A stretch of 64,000 nucleotides of DNA. Origin: Bacillus sp. 03113. Its GTDB lineage: Bacteria > Bacillota > Bacilli > Bacillales > Cytobacillaceae. Position 1 is the first letter of the stretch, and each line of letters opens with the position of its first letter. Shown here in pieces: positions 16,690-26,004 of the stretch. The stretch is from NCBI RefSeq assembly GCF_006546985.1, contig NZ_VATK01000001.1, forward strand, positions 474,920 to 538,919, written 5' to 3'. A program made the translations under genes and the position numbers. The notes beneath the pieces are model-generated. The model did no database searches and was not told where the DNA came from. It saw only the letters and a program-made list of their open reading frames with translations.

Positions 16690-17154
16690 ATGAGAAGGAG
16701 AAGGTCACCACGTATACTGCTTGTGGCAGCGGCGCTTATCATCGTCTTAGGTCTTTTTTTATTCCTACGCTTGATTTTTTACTCCCCAAGTCAAGAAGTA
16801 ACGAGAGCGGTGGATCGTTTTTATCAATATGAACAGGCAGGAGATTTCGCAAAATCGTGGGAGTTGTTTCATCCAGTGATGAAGATGAAATTCAGTAAAG
16901 GAGTCTATATACAGGATCGAGCTCATGTCTTTATGAACCACTTTGGAGTCGAAACCTTTCAATATACGTTTGCGAAGCCAGAAAAAATAAAAGGCTGGAA
17001 AATGTCAAAGGACTCAGAAACGTTTAAACTAGTTTACAAGGTCCCTGTTGTACAGGAATTCAGAGGAAAATACGGCCACTTCGATATTCATCAGGATGTG
17101 TTTGTTGTGGAAGGTAAGGATGGGTGGATGGTGTTATGGGATTATAATCAATAA
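16690..17154 (+). CDS. Membrane-anchored protein with NTF2-like extracellular domain
   Basis: 154 residues: a basic N-terminus (MRRRRSPR), one transmembrane helix (ILLVAAALIIVLGLFLFLRL), then about 110 extracellular residues with VTRAVDRFYQYEQAGDFAKSW and a C-terminal beta sheet ending VVEGKDGWMVLWDYNQ. The last part resembles NTF2/SnoaL-like domains of small Bacillus lipoprotein-like proteins. ATG 16690 is chosen because GAAGGGGAG is just upstream; the ATG at 16685 closes after two codons. Function unknown, probably at the cell surface. Confidence 0.7.
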   Translation: MRRRRSPRILLVAAALIIVLGLFLFLRLIFYSPSQEVTRAVDRFYQYEQAGDFAKSWELFHPVMKMKFSKGVYIQDRAHVFMNHFGVETFQYTFAKPEKIKGWKMSKDSETFKLVYKVPVVQEFRGKYGHFDIHQDVFVVEGKDGWMVLWDYNQ

Positions 17155-17383
17155 TAAAAATCGTATTAACTGTTCCTATTTTAATAAGAACACGCAGAAA
17201 GAGAAAGTGGCCTGTTTCCGTTTACATCTAATGTAGGTAGAATAAAGTGGCCCGATTCGTCATAAATGTGTGGTCATTCATCATCAAAATTCTGTGAGGC
17301 TGAAGATTGTTGATAAAGAACCATTCAACTTAGATGGCATTTGTCACTTTCATTACCTAAAATAAAAATAGTGCATAAATAAT
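17155..17383. other. Intergenic, short degenerate repeat
   Basis: AAAGTGGCC occurs at about 17204 and 17244 (AAAGTGGCCTGTTTCC and AAAGTGGCCCGATTC). No ORF is seen. Confidence 0.4.
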
Positions 17384-17428
17384 ATAAAAAAACTGCAGAC
17401 AATCCTTTTTAGGGATTTGTCTACAGTC
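17384..17428 (-). terminator. Terminator of the decayed TSUP copy
   Basis: On the minus strand CTGTAGACAAATCCC pairs with GGATTGTCTGCAG around a short loop, followed by TTTTTTTATATT. The hairpin outlived the gene it served. Confidence 0.75.
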
Positions 17429-17491
17429 TGAATCCTCTTTTAAAAGTTAAGGTCCTTACTTATTTCGATAGATTTTTAAATAGTTGAGTAT

Positions 17492-17893
17492 TTAATTTAA
17501 AAATCTCTCTTTCCACGAATCAATATTAGCTGCTCTCATTTTACGTATCTCAACTAATATAGCAAAAGCCCATCCTACTATAATAAGACTGTAGATGAAT
17601 GGATAATACGCTTCATTTGAAATCCAAGTTTGTAAAATCGTACGAGCCATGCAGCGATTGGAGCAGCAAATAAACCCCCTATTATAAGTGCCCACAACCC
17701 ATAGCCAGCTCACTGATTCCCAGCCGAGGGAAATAACGAAACCAAATGTGGCAGAAAGGGCAATCGCAAATTCACTGGTATCAACAGTTCCAACTACTTA
17801 TTCGTGCAGTCATCCCTTTTTTGGATAATAGAACTAAAGTGGCGATAGGTCCCCATCCGCCTCCAGTAGCGTCAGCGAACCCTGCATTAAACC
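17492..17893 (-). pseudogene. Truncated, frameshifted TSUP exporter copy
   Basis: Minus-strand frames give AGFADATGGGWGPIATLVLL and SKKGMTAR, then in another frame ARTILQTWISNEAYYPFIYS and LIIVGWAFAILVEIRKM. These match residues about 150-290 of the intact exporter at 15279-16190. The first half is gone, one glycine of the GGGG is missing, a frameshift follows MTAR, and about 25 codons before ARTILQTW are deleted. It is a decayed paralogue or duplication. Upstream sequence is unrelated AT-rich DNA. Confidence 0.85.
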
Positions 17894-19301
17894 TATATAA
17901 AATATATACCAGATTATTATTTTCATAAATGAAGTCAGCTATCACTACCACTTCTAATACTGAATTGAAAATCACCAATTCCTCAAAAATTGAATTAATA
18001 ATAATGAGGGGATAGTATAAATTTCCTGAACCACTCTTACTATTTAAGGTATAGCATTATTCTTTAGTGAAAATGTCCTGCTAAACATCATCAAGAAGAA
18101 CTACTCTCTAAGTATTTGTCTGTTCATATTCATATTGGATTAAAGTCGGGCTTTTTTTTTTATGAAGAATGAGTAAAATGAACCTGTTACTTAAAGAAAT
18201 GAGACGTTAATCTGTATAAAGTTATATTTGTAGACAGAAACATGTAAAAAAGCTTTCTTCCTATTGAATGAACTGAACTCATTGTCATGTATTACTATAG
18301 AAGAAAGTAGGAAAAGATACCTAAGATTTAATTGATTGATAAAATCAGTCCTATATATAGAAGGAGCAGAGTATTTAGTCCAAACTAATTTTTAAATTAG
18401 TAAATATTAACAATAAATGTGTTTGTTAAAAATATGTAAAAAAATTATTTTTCGACAATATCATTATTGTCTTAATAGGTCGGATTATTAGGGTAAGTTC
18501 AATATATTGAACAGGTAGGAACAACCTTTATATATCAATATTGTAATCGGTTGCAATAATGTTGAAATTATTAACAATATTTTCAATGAAACTCGAACAA
18601 TAAGTTAACAATATACGAATATCCTTAACAAATATTTTGAATTGCTACAAAATCCTACAAAAAATATTTCTTTACGATAAAAAGTGTTGGTGCTAAAATA
18701 AATGTACGTTATAGAGAACAGCCCGAAATGGTTCAGTTACTAGAAAATATATTTTTTGATGATAGTAAGCCATATACTCAAGTTAATAAATGAAAAGTCT
18801 TTAATGAAGGCATTGCAGTAATTCTGATCGATTATAGAAATTTGTCAAAAACAAAAGTCGGAAGATTCGAATTTTTTTAGGTAATGTCTCCTAAACCTAT
18901 ATCATTGGAGGCACTCGGTTACGCTGTGGGAGACCTTTATGTTCTCCTTAGACGCTTGTCGTCAAGAGTGTGATGTGAGGAAGGGTTTAATGCCCTATTT
19001 TTATTAAAGTTAAAATATACTTCAATATTTTTATGATAGTACAACGAGATCAAAATAGCCCTAACACGTGATTTGAATTTTTTACATATGTAGTATAAAA
19101 ATAGCTAATAAAAAGTTAATTAATAAAATAAACGAAGTTATTTAATAATAAATTAATTTCTTACCTCCAATTTCTTCAAAAATAGCAATACTTTTAACAC
19201 TATTAAAAAAAGTTTTTTATTATGAAAAATTTTTATTTTATTAAATGTAAAGTGTAAAATTCACTAAATGACAGAAGATAGAAATCATTCTTCAACAAAA
19301 A
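17894..19301. other. Long gene-poor region upstream of the polysaccharide operon
   Basis: About 1.4 kb, very AT-rich. No convincing gene is present. It contains T-tracts (18151-18160), a possible stem between CTTTCTTC (about 18253) and GAAGAAAG (about 18300), and the RNA candidate at 18886-19019. The length in front of a capsule operon leaves room for long regulatory leaders. Confidence 0.5.
18886..19019 (+). ncRNA. Unassigned structured RNA candidate with terminator
   Basis: This stretch is far richer in G and C than its surroundings and packs several hairpins: AGGT..ACCT around TCTCCTAA, GGGAGACCTTTATGTTCTCC, and CTTGTCGTCAAG. It ends in AAGGGTTTAATGCCCT followed by ATTTTTATT, a terminator. 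It may be a cis leader, a small RNA, or the non-coding end of a lost IS200/IS605-type element. No Rfam family is recognised by eye. Confidence 0.35.
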
Positions 19302-19332
19302 TAGACTAGAAAATTCATCGTTATGATATAAT
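19302..19332 (+). promoter_or_regulatory. Candidate promoter of the exopolysaccharide operon
   Basis: TGATATAAT at 19324-19332 is an extended -10 for the housekeeping sigma. TAGACT at 19302-19307 is a weak -35 with a long spacer. The start codon of the first gene lies 37 bases further, behind AGGAGG. Confidence 0.45.
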
Positions 19333-19368
19333 AATAGATAAATATTTTTCTTTTTCTAGGAGGAAGCC

Positions 19369-20112
19369 ATGGAGGAGACAATTAGCTTAAAGGAATTATT
19401 ACTGATATTAAGAAAAAGGTTGATTCTTATCATCTCCATTGCCGTGTTAGCCGTATTGGCGAGTGGAATTGTCAGCTTTTATTTTTTAACCCCAATTTAT
19501 CAATCTTCAACACAAATTCTTGTTAATCAAGCTAAAGATCAACAAACAGCTTATGCTTTTAATGAAGTTCAAACGAACATTCAGTTAGTCAATACGTATA
19601 ACGTTATTTTAAAAAGTCCTGTTATTTTAGATAAAGTAAAAGAAGAGCTTAATTTATCAATGTCGCTTTCTACGTTAAATAGTAAAATTACTGTCGGAAG
19701 TGAAAAGGATTCGCAAGTTATGAATCTTTCAGTAACCGATCCAGATGCGCAATTAGCAGCAGATATTGCTAATAAGACAGCTGAAGTGTTTAAAAGAGAA
19801 ATAGGCAGCATTATGAAAGTAGATAATGTCACTATTCTAACTACTGCAACGGTTGCTGAAAATCCAGCTCCAATTAAACCAAACAAAACCTTAAATATGG
19901 CAATTGCATTAGTCGTTGGACTAATGGCTGGTGTAGGGATTGCTTTCCTACTTGAATATTTAGATAACACAATCACAAGCGAGGAAGATATTGAAAAAGT
20001 ACTAGGATTACCAGTGCTGGGCGCTGTTACGGAAATTAATGAAGGCAAGGTACATTCTCAACGTTTAAAAGAAAAAAGGAATTTGCGAGGTGAGATGAGT
20101 GGCATTAGGTAA
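19369..20112 (+). CDS. Wzz/CapA-type chain-length regulator and tyrosine-kinase activator
   Basis: A 247-residue polysaccharide co-polymerase with two helices, RLILIISIAVLAVLASGIVS near residue 17 and MAIALVVGLMAGVGIAFLLE near 185. The extracellular loop between them is rich in helices and ends with the conserved proline motif ENPAPIKPNK. This is the Bacillus EpsA/TkmA type: it sets chain length with the Wzy polymerase and its cytoplasmic tail activates the separate tyrosine kinase encoded next, with which it overlaps by 14 bases. It is the first gene of the operon, behind a perfect AGGAGG. Confidence 0.9.
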   Translation: MEETISLKELLLILRKRLILIISIAVLAVLASGIVSFYFLTPIYQSSTQILVNQAKDQQTAYAFNEVQTNIQLVNTYNVILKSPVILDKVKEELNLSMSLSTLNSKITVGSEKDSQVMNLSVTDPDAQLAADIANKTAEVFKREIGSIMKVDNVTILTTATVAENPAPIKPNKTLNMAIALVVGLMAGVGIAFLLEYLDNTITSEEDIEKVLGLPVLGAVTEINEGKVHSQRLKEKRNLRGEMSGIR

Positions 20113-20818
20113 GAAGTCAAAACAGCTTTTTCTGAAGACAAAGACATTAATTACAATGCTTGATCCGAAGTCCCCAATTTCAGAACAGTACAGAACCATT
20201 CGAACGAATATTATTTTTTCTTCGGTTGATCAAGAGATGCGGACAATATTAATTACATCAGCGGGTCCAGAGGAAGGAAAATCAACAACAACTGCTAATT
20301 TAGCGGTTGTGTTTGCACAGCAAGGAAAAAAAGTACTATTAGTTGATGCCGATTTACGAAAACCAACTGCCCATTATACGTTTAATCTGTTAAATACAAC
20401 AGGTTTAACGAGTGTATTAACGAATCAAACTTCTCTTGTAAACGTGTTTAAAAATACAGATGTAAATAACTTATATGTGTTAACAAGCGGACCAATTCCG
20501 CCAAATCCTTCTGAGCTTCTTGGGTCGAATGCGATGGATCGCTTTATAGAAGAAGCATTGAGGGAATTTGATCTTGTATTATTTGATACACCGCCAGTAC
20601 TTGTTGTATCCGATGCACAAGTGTTAGCCAATAAATGTGATGGATCTGTATTAGTTGTAGGAAGCGGCATTGTTGAAAAAGAAGCGGCTTTAAAAACAAA
20701 AGAGGTTCTTGCAAGTTCGAAAGCAAAAATTCTGGGAGTAGTTTTAAATAATAAAAAACGCTCCAAAGCCTCTAATTATTATTACTATAACTATAAATAT
20801 AGTTCGAAAAATGACTAG
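20099..20818 (+). CDS. Bacterial tyrosine kinase (CpsD/CapB/EpsB type)
   Basis: A 239-residue BY-kinase with Walker A GPEEGKST (about 55-62), Walker A' VLLVDADLRKP and Walker B LVLFDTPP. The C-terminal tyrosine cluster YYYYNYKY is where autophosphorylation occurs. It partners the preceding membrane activator and controls polysaccharide polymerisation and export. It may also phosphorylate Ugd, encoded downstream, as shown for B. subtilis homologues. GTG start at 20099, after GAGGTGAG. Confidence 0.92.
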   Translation: MALGKKSKQLFLKTKTLITMLDPKSPISEQYRTIRTNIIFSSVDQEMRTILITSAGPEEGKSTTTANLAVVFAQQGKKVLLVDADLRKPTAHYTFNLLNTTGLTSVLTNQTSLVNVFKNTDVNNLYVLTSGPIPPNPSELLGSNAMDRFIEEALREFDLVLFDTPPVLVVSDAQVLANKCDGSVLVVGSGIVEKEAALKTKEVLASSKAKILGVVLNNKKRSKASNYYYYNYKYSSKND

Positions 20819-20865
20819 ATTTAGAGTCAATAGGCTTCTAATTGACTGGATAAGAGGTGACTCGC

Positions 20866-21630
20866 TTGATTGATATCCATTGCCATATATTACCAGGTGT
20901 GGATGATGGTCCTGAAACAAAAGAGGAAAGCATCCAAATGGCAAAGGAAGCTGTTAAAAGTGGCATTCGGACCATAATTGCTACCCCTCATCACCGAAAT
21001 AGTCGTTTTGATAATCTAAAGCAGGAGATAAAGGAAAAGGTATCGGAATTAAACGGGGTATTAATGAATGAACAAATTCCACTTTTGATCCTTCCTGGAC
21101 AAGAGAATCGAATTTACGGGGAATTATTAGAAGATTATGAGAAGGATGAAATATTGCCACTCTCAGAATCACAATATTTATTTATTGAGCTTCCTTCAGA
21201 CCATGTACCAGGCTACACAGAAAGATTACTTTATGACATACAATTAAGAGGTCTAATTCCGATTATTGTTCACCCAGAGCGTAATAGAGAAATCATGGAA
21301 CGTCCAGAAATTCTTTATCAATTTGTGAAAAAAGGTACACTTACACAAGTAACAGCTGCAAGTATTTGCGGGTACTTTGGAAAACAGATCAAGCATTTTT
21401 CCAATCAACTGATAGAAGCCAATCTAACTCATTTTATTGCTTCTGATGCTCATAATATCACAACTCGTTCTTTCAAGTTAGCTGAAGCATATGACAATAT
21501 AGAGTCAAATTACGGTGTTGATGTGGTCTATTTATTTACAGAAAACGCTGAACTATTAGTTAGTAATCAAAATATTTACAAAGAAATACCAAATATGATT
21601 AAAAAGAAAAAATTTTTTGGTATCTTTTAA
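20866..21630 (+). CDS. Tyrosine-protein phosphatase, PHP family (CpsB/YwqE type)
   Basis: A 254-residue manganese-dependent phosphatase. The PHP metal motif is IDIHCHILPGVDDGP at the very start, followed by IATPHHRN, LPGQENRIYGE, IVHPERN and FIASDAHN. It reverses phosphorylation of the kinase encoded just upstream. TTG at 20866 is chosen: it gives the family-typical start MIDIHCH and lies five bases after AAGAGGTG, whereas the GTG at 20857 is part of that site. The gap to the kinase is 47 bases. An EAR-like RNA and a terminator hairpin follow the gene. Confidence 0.92.
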   Translation: MIDIHCHILPGVDDGPETKEESIQMAKEAVKSGIRTIIATPHHRNSRFDNLKQEIKEKVSELNGVLMNEQIPLLILPGQENRIYGELLEDYEKDEILPLSESQYLFIELPSDHVPGYTERLLYDIQLRGLIPIIVHPERNREIMERPEILYQFVKKGTLTQVTAASICGYFGKQIKHFSNQLIEANLTHFIASDAHNITTRSFKLAEAYDNIESNYGVDVVYLFTENAELLVSNQNIYKEIPNMIKKKKFFGIF

Positions 21631-21650
21631 AATTTACTAATAATAATGAA

Positions 21651-21757
21651 CAGCTAGCTCTCCAGCGCTTTTTAGCTCGTTATAAATGAGGTGTCCAGTT
21701 TAATAGTAGAAATAGAGAACTATCGTAGACACCATTTCTCAAGATGTAGCTTGGGGG
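21651..21757 (+). ncRNA. EAR-like (eps-associated RNA) processive antitermination element
   Basis: The region folds into CTCGTT/AATGAG (21676-21690) and a perfect GGTGTC/GACACC stem (21690-21695 with 21728-21733) that encloses ATAGT/ACTAT. The 5' CTCTCC (about 21658) can pair with GGGGGA (about 21753-21758) as a pseudoknot. It lies inside a polysaccharide operon directly before a strong terminator-like hairpin. Both structure and place fit the EAR/epsC RNA of Bacilli, which lets polymerase read through later terminators. The exact consensus was not available for comparison. Confidence 0.6.
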
Positions 21758-21780
21758 ATTATATCATAAATAAATAAATA

Positions 21781-21836
21781 AAAATCTCATGATAGACGAT
21801 GTAAAGCATCATTTATCATGAGATTTTTATTTTCTT
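21781..21836 (+). terminator. Strong intra-operon terminator hairpin
   Basis: AAAATCTCATGATA is perfectly repeated inverted as TATCATGAGATTTT, with an inner GATG/CATC and a trailing TTTTTATTTTC. It stands between the phosphatase and galU, so the downstream genes need read-through, plausibly by the adjacent EAR-like RNA. Confidence 0.8.
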
Positions 21837-21874
21837 CATTATTTATACTTAATTTTATTGTAGGGGGAAATTTA

Positions 21875-22768
21875 ATGAAAAAAGTAAGAAAAGCAATTAT
21901 ACCAGCTGCTGGCCTAGGAACAAGATTTTTACCTGCAACAAAAGCTATGCCAAAGGAAATGCTGCCAATTGTCGATAAACCAACCATTCAATACATAATA
22001 GAAGAGGCAGTAGCATCAGGAATTGAGGATATTATCATTGTTACAGGAAAAGGAAAACGTGCAATTGAAGATCATTTTGATTATGCTCATGAATTAGAAG
22101 AAAATCTAGCTCAAAAAGGTAAGCTAGATTTGCTAGAAAAGGTTCGATATGCATCAAATCTTGCAGATATCCATTATATTCGACAAAAAGAACCGAAAGG
22201 ACTTGGACATGCTGTTTGGTGCGCTCGTAGTTTTATAGGAGACGAGCCTTTTGCAGTTCTTTTAGGAGATGATATTGTTCAAAGTGATACTCCTTGCCTA
22301 AAGCAGTTAATTAATCAATTTGAAGAAACGCAAGCTTCTGTAATTGGTGTACAAACAGTACCTGATCAAGATACAAGTCGTTATGGAATTATTGATCCTG
22401 GTTCACAGGAAGGAAGAAGATATCAAGTTAATAATTTTGTAGAAAAGCCAAAACAAGGGACAGCTCCATCAAATTTAGCTATTATGGGACGCTATATTTT
22501 AACTCCTGAAATTTTTATGGCTTTAGAAAAGCAGCAAACAGGTGCTGGTGGAGAAATTCAATTAACCGATGCTATTCAACAGTTAAACCAAATTCAAAGA
22601 GTATTCGCTTATGATTTTGAAGGAAGCCGTTATGATGTTGGAGAGACAATAGGATTTGTAAAAACAACAGTTGAATTTGCTTTACAGAATGAGAATATGA
22701 AAGAAGAAATTATGGAATATTTGAAAGAAATTGTGTCTTTAAGTCAAATAGAGCAAGTAAAGATGTAA
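21875..22768 (+). CDS. galU: UTP-glucose-1-phosphate uridylyltransferase
   Basis: A 297-residue nucleotidyltransferase: [20 protein letters not shown] (nucleotide-binding loop), [23 protein letters not shown] and NFVEKPK are the GalU/GtaB signature. It makes UDP-glucose, the substrate of Ugd encoded downstream and probably of the priming transferase. ATG at 21875 follows TAGGGGGA; the in-frame ATG at 21818 lies within the terminator hairpin and is not the start. Confidence 0.93.
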   Translation: MKKVRKAIIPAAGLGTRFLPATKAMPKEMLPIVDKPTIQYIIEEAVASGIEDIIIVTGKGKRAIEDHFDYAHELEENLAQKGKLDLLEKVRYASNLADIHYIRQKEPKGLGHAVWCARSFIGDEPFAVLLGDDIVQSDTPCLKQLINQFEETQASVIGVQTVPDQDTSRYGIIDPGSQEGRRYQVNNFVEKPKQGTAPSNLAIMGRYILTPEIFMALEKQQTGAGGEIQLTDAIQQLNQIQRVFAYDFEGSRYDVGETIGFVKTTVEFALQNENMKEEIMEYLKEIVSLSQIEQVKM

Positions 22769-22786
22769 GGTAAAGGGGTGAGGAGA

Positions 22787-23461
22787 ATGTCAAATATAGG
22801 GAAAGATGAAGTCGTATTCCTTAATCAAAATAATTTAGGGATGATTAAAGATAAAAGATTCTATAATATTACCAAAAGATCTATAGATATAGTTGGATCA
22901 GTTATGGGTATAGTTTTGTTGAGTGTATTGTTTTTAATAGTGGCAATTTTAATTAAGGTAGAGGATCCAAAAGGGAAGGTATTTTTTAAACAAATCAGAA
23001 TAGGAAAAGATGGGAGAGAATTCTATATTTATAAATTCCGTTCCATGATTTCTAATGCCGAAGAAAGACTAAAAGAACTTATTAATTTAAATGAAGTAGA
23101 CGGTGCAATGTTTAAAATGAAGGATGATCCGCGTGTTACAAAAATTGGGAAAATTATAAGGAAAACAAGTCTTGATGAGCTTCCACAACTATTTAATGTG
23201 TTAAAAGGTGATATGAGTATTGTTGGTCCTAGACCTCCTTTACCACGAGAGGTCGAGAAATATACAACTTACGACAAACAACGATTATTAGTTACTCCTG
23301 GGTGTACAGGTTTATGGCAAGTTAGTGGCAGAAGCAACTTGGGATTTCGTGAGATGGTAGAATTAGATCTAAAATATATTTCATCTAGAAGTTTACATTT
23401 AGACATGAAAATTATTTTAAAAACATTGATTGTTTTATTTGGGTCAAAAGACGCTTATTAA
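22787..23461 (+). CDS. Undecaprenyl-phosphate sugar phosphotransferase (priming glycosyltransferase)
   Basis: A 224-residue member of the bacterial sugar transferase family: one N-terminal membrane segment (IVGSVMGIVLLSVLFLIVAI) then the catalytic block KVFFKQIRIGKDGREFYIYK, FRSM, DELPQLFNVLKGDMSIVGPR, LLVTPGCTGLWQVSGRS and LDLKYI. It transfers a sugar-1-phosphate (glucose or galactose type) onto the lipid carrier to start each repeat unit. ATG 22787 is taken as start; a GTG nine bases earlier lies in the ribosome binding site. Confidence 0.92.
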   Translation: MSNIGKDEVVFLNQNNLGMIKDKRFYNITKRSIDIVGSVMGIVLLSVLFLIVAILIKVEDPKGKVFFKQIRIGKDGREFYIYKFRSMISNAEERLKELINLNEVDGAMFKMKDDPRVTKIGKIIRKTSLDELPQLFNVLKGDMSIVGPRPPLPREVEKYTTYDKQRLLVTPGCTGLWQVSGRSNLGFREMVELDLKYISSRSLHLDMKIILKTLIVLFGSKDAY

Positions 23462-23497
23462 AAATAAATTATCCACATATGGAGATGGTGAATAATT

Positions 23498-24823
23498 ATG
23501 AAAATAGCAGTAGTAGGAACAGGTTATGTTGGTCTAGTTACTGGTGTTTGTTTATCAGAAGTAGGTCATGTAGTCACTTGTATTGATATTGATAAAGAAA
23601 AAGTAGAAAAGTTAAATAAAGGAATTTCACCGATTTTTGAACCTGGATTAGAAGATCTAATGATTAAGAATATGAATGAAGAACGTTTATATTTTACATC
23701 TAGCCTAGAAGAAGGATTTAAAGAAGCATCAGTAATATATATAGCAGTAGGAACGCCAGAAAAAGAAGATGGATCCGCAAATTTATCATATGTTGAGGCA
23801 GTAGCAAAAAGCATTGCTAAATATGTCAAAAAAGATGTAGTTGTTGTAACAAAAAGTACAGTACCTGTGGGTACAAACGACAAGATATATGAATTGATAA
23901 TGAACAACTTAGAAAATAAAGTAAATGTTGATGTTGCATCTAACCCTGAATTTTTACGAGAAGGATCAGCTATTAAAGATTCATTTCAAGGTGATCGAAT
24001 TGTAATTGGTACAAGAAATGAAGGAACTGCTGGTATATTAGAAGAAATAAATAAACCTTTCGGAATCCCAATATTTAAAACAAATATTCGTAGTGCTGAA
24101 GTGATAAAATATGCATCAAATGCATTCTTAGCAACAAAAATTAGCTTTATTAATGAGATATCAAATATTTGTGAGAGAGTAAATGCGAACGTTGAAGACG
24201 TAGCACTAGGTATGGGACTAGATAGTAGAGTTGGTTCCAGATTTTTAAATGCGGGAATTGGTTACGGTGGTTCATGTTTCCCGAAAGATACGAAAGCTCT
24301 GGTACAAATAGCTGGAAATGTAAAATATGATTTTGAGTTATTAAAAGGTGTAATAATTGTCAATCAAAAACAGCAAGGAATTTTATTAGATAAGTTAGAA
24401 AAGCGTTTCACTTCCCTTGAAGGAAAAAGAATTGCCATATTAGGATTAGCTTTTAAACCAAATACTGACGATATGCGAGAAGCAGCTTCAATAGTAATAA
24501 CTAATAAGTTAATAAAACAAAATGTTAGCATAGTTGCGTATGATCCAATTGCAATGGATAATGCTAAGAAAGTATTAAATTCAAAAATAGAATATGCTTT
24601 AAATACGAAAGAAGCGCTAGATGGTGCTGATGCTGCATTAATTTTAACGGAATGGGAAGAGTTCAAAGAATTAGATTTAGATTTATATCTAAAATACATG
24701 AGACAGCCAATTGTCTTTGATGGAAGAAATTGCTATGATTTAGAGGAAGTCAAGAATTATAATATTGAATATTATTCAATGGGAAGACCATCCATAAAAT
24801 TAGGTGTGTTAGAAAAGGTATAA
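23498..24823 (+). CDS. ugd: UDP-glucose 6-dehydrogenase
   Basis: A 441-residue enzyme with the NAD-binding GTGYVGLVTGVCLSEVGH, the substrate/helix region PEFLREGSAIKDSF, and the catalytic cysteine in GYGGSCFPKDTKAL (about residue 260). A C-terminal Rossmann part has LGLAFKPNTDDMREA. It oxidises UDP-glucose from GalU to UDP-glucuronate, so the polymer should be acidic. Homologues are activated by BY-kinase phosphorylation. Confidence 0.94.
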   Translation: MKIAVVGTGYVGLVTGVCLSEVGHVVTCIDIDKEKVEKLNKGISPIFEPGLEDLMIKNMNEERLYFTSSLEEGFKEASVIYIAVGTPEKEDGSANLSYVEAVAKSIAKYVKKDVVVVTKSTVPVGTNDKIYELIMNNLENKVNVDVASNPEFLREGSAIKDSFQGDRIVIGTRNEGTAGILEEINKPFGIPIFKTNIRSAEVIKYASNAFLATKISFINEISNICERVNANVEDVALGMGLDSRVGSRFLNAGIGYGGSCFPKDTKALVQIAGNVKYDFELLKGVIIVNQKQQGILLDKLEKRFTSLEGKRIAILGLAFKPNTDDMREAASIVITNKLIKQNVSIVAYDPIAMDNAKKVLNSKIEYALNTKEALDGADAALILTEWEEFKELDLDLYLKYMRQPIVFDGRNCYDLEEVKNYNIEYYSMGRPSIKLGVLEKV

Positions 24824-26004
24824 AAATATTAATATTCTTAAAAATTTTGGAAAACTTTAATTGTCACATTTTTGTGATTAATTTTAAATCAATATTTAAT
24901 TGTTGATCTAAATAGAATTCTACATTTGAAACAAGGTTATATTATAAAGATATCCATTACATCATTTTTAGGTTGATATATTATGTATTATCTCCTGATC
25001 AACTACAACTTTAATGCAAAAATGCTTATTATGACCAGTAGATTTATTCGATGATGTATAAAGAAAGAATAAATCAAAGATGTTAAAAGGGAGATTTTGA
25101 ATTGATCGGTTCATACCTCACAATATAATAAGTTGGAGACCTTTGTAAGAATTTGAATTTAATTATAATGTTTTTCTGAGGTTATGCCAATTCAAGTCTC
25201 CAAAATCTTTGATTATTAGTTCATAATAAGGGGTAGTAATTATAATTAATTTAGGCTAAGTTGAGAATATATCAGTATTAATTTTATATATTTTTTCTGT
25301 CTTTTTTGATTTTCTTAACTATTTTTTTACTCAAACTAAAAAATAAAACCTTATTTCATAGTAATTTATAAAACAAGTGTATAGTATTACTCTCCGCTAA
25401 TTCTATTGATATTCTTTAAATATAATGTGTATGATTTGTAGCAAGACAAAAAATGTTCATTAATTATTTATTTTTCCCTCCAATATTACGAATGAAAATC
25501 AAAATTAATAATTACACTGTAAAAACTTTGGCATAGGGCTTAAAGCAACTCTAAAGCTGAAAATAAAAAATGGAAATTATTGTATCGAAAAGTAAACAAC
25601 ATAACCATACTTACTCTTCTACATGATCCCGTTCTATAAATTTATAAAATAGATAATGGATGTTGAATTAAAAAGTTTACGATAAAATTGAAATCTCGGT
25701 GTATATATCAAAATGTAATCTAATAATTAATTCTAAATAAAATATGTTAATTATAATTTAAATCCATTATTTTTATTTTTTATTTTTATTTTTGCAAGGT
25801 TCTTCTTTAAATTAGTAATAGATAATTTTCTTTTTGAAATTGTCCGGTTTTTCGTGTGAAAATTAATAAATTAATCAGAATATTGTTTAACTGAGAGTAT
25901 ATATATAACTTGCTAGTTATGAAATTTTCAATAAAAATATTATTTTTTATCCTATTGATTTAAGTGTTGAAAAAATATTACGAAAAAGAATTTGAGGTGC
26001 AAGA
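24824..26004. other. 1.2 kb AT-rich non-coding gap inside the polysaccharide locus
   Basis: No gene was found on either strand. It contains an inverted repeat at 25132-25203. Its length may mark an old rearrangement breakpoint between the conserved start (regulators, galU, ugd) and the variable glycosyltransferase block. Confidence 0.5.
25132..25203. repeat. Inverted repeat, possible RNA structure
   Basis: GTTGGAGAC at 25132-25140 pairs with GTCTCCAA at 25196-25203. Inside, TTGAATT pairs with AATTCAA directly next to the outer arm on one side. There is no T-run, so it is not an ordinary terminator. Confidence 0.45.

Noticed and set aside
18701..18880. Open stretch with one internal TGA reading MVQLLENIFFDDSKPY
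   Set aside because: Could be a gene remnant, but the start, family and neighbours give no support; AT-rich chance frame is as likely.
19581..20048. Long open frame antisense to the chain-length regulator (155 codons)
   Set aside because: Low-complexity Ser/Ala/Thr translation, no ribosome binding site, fully inside a clear gene on the other strand.
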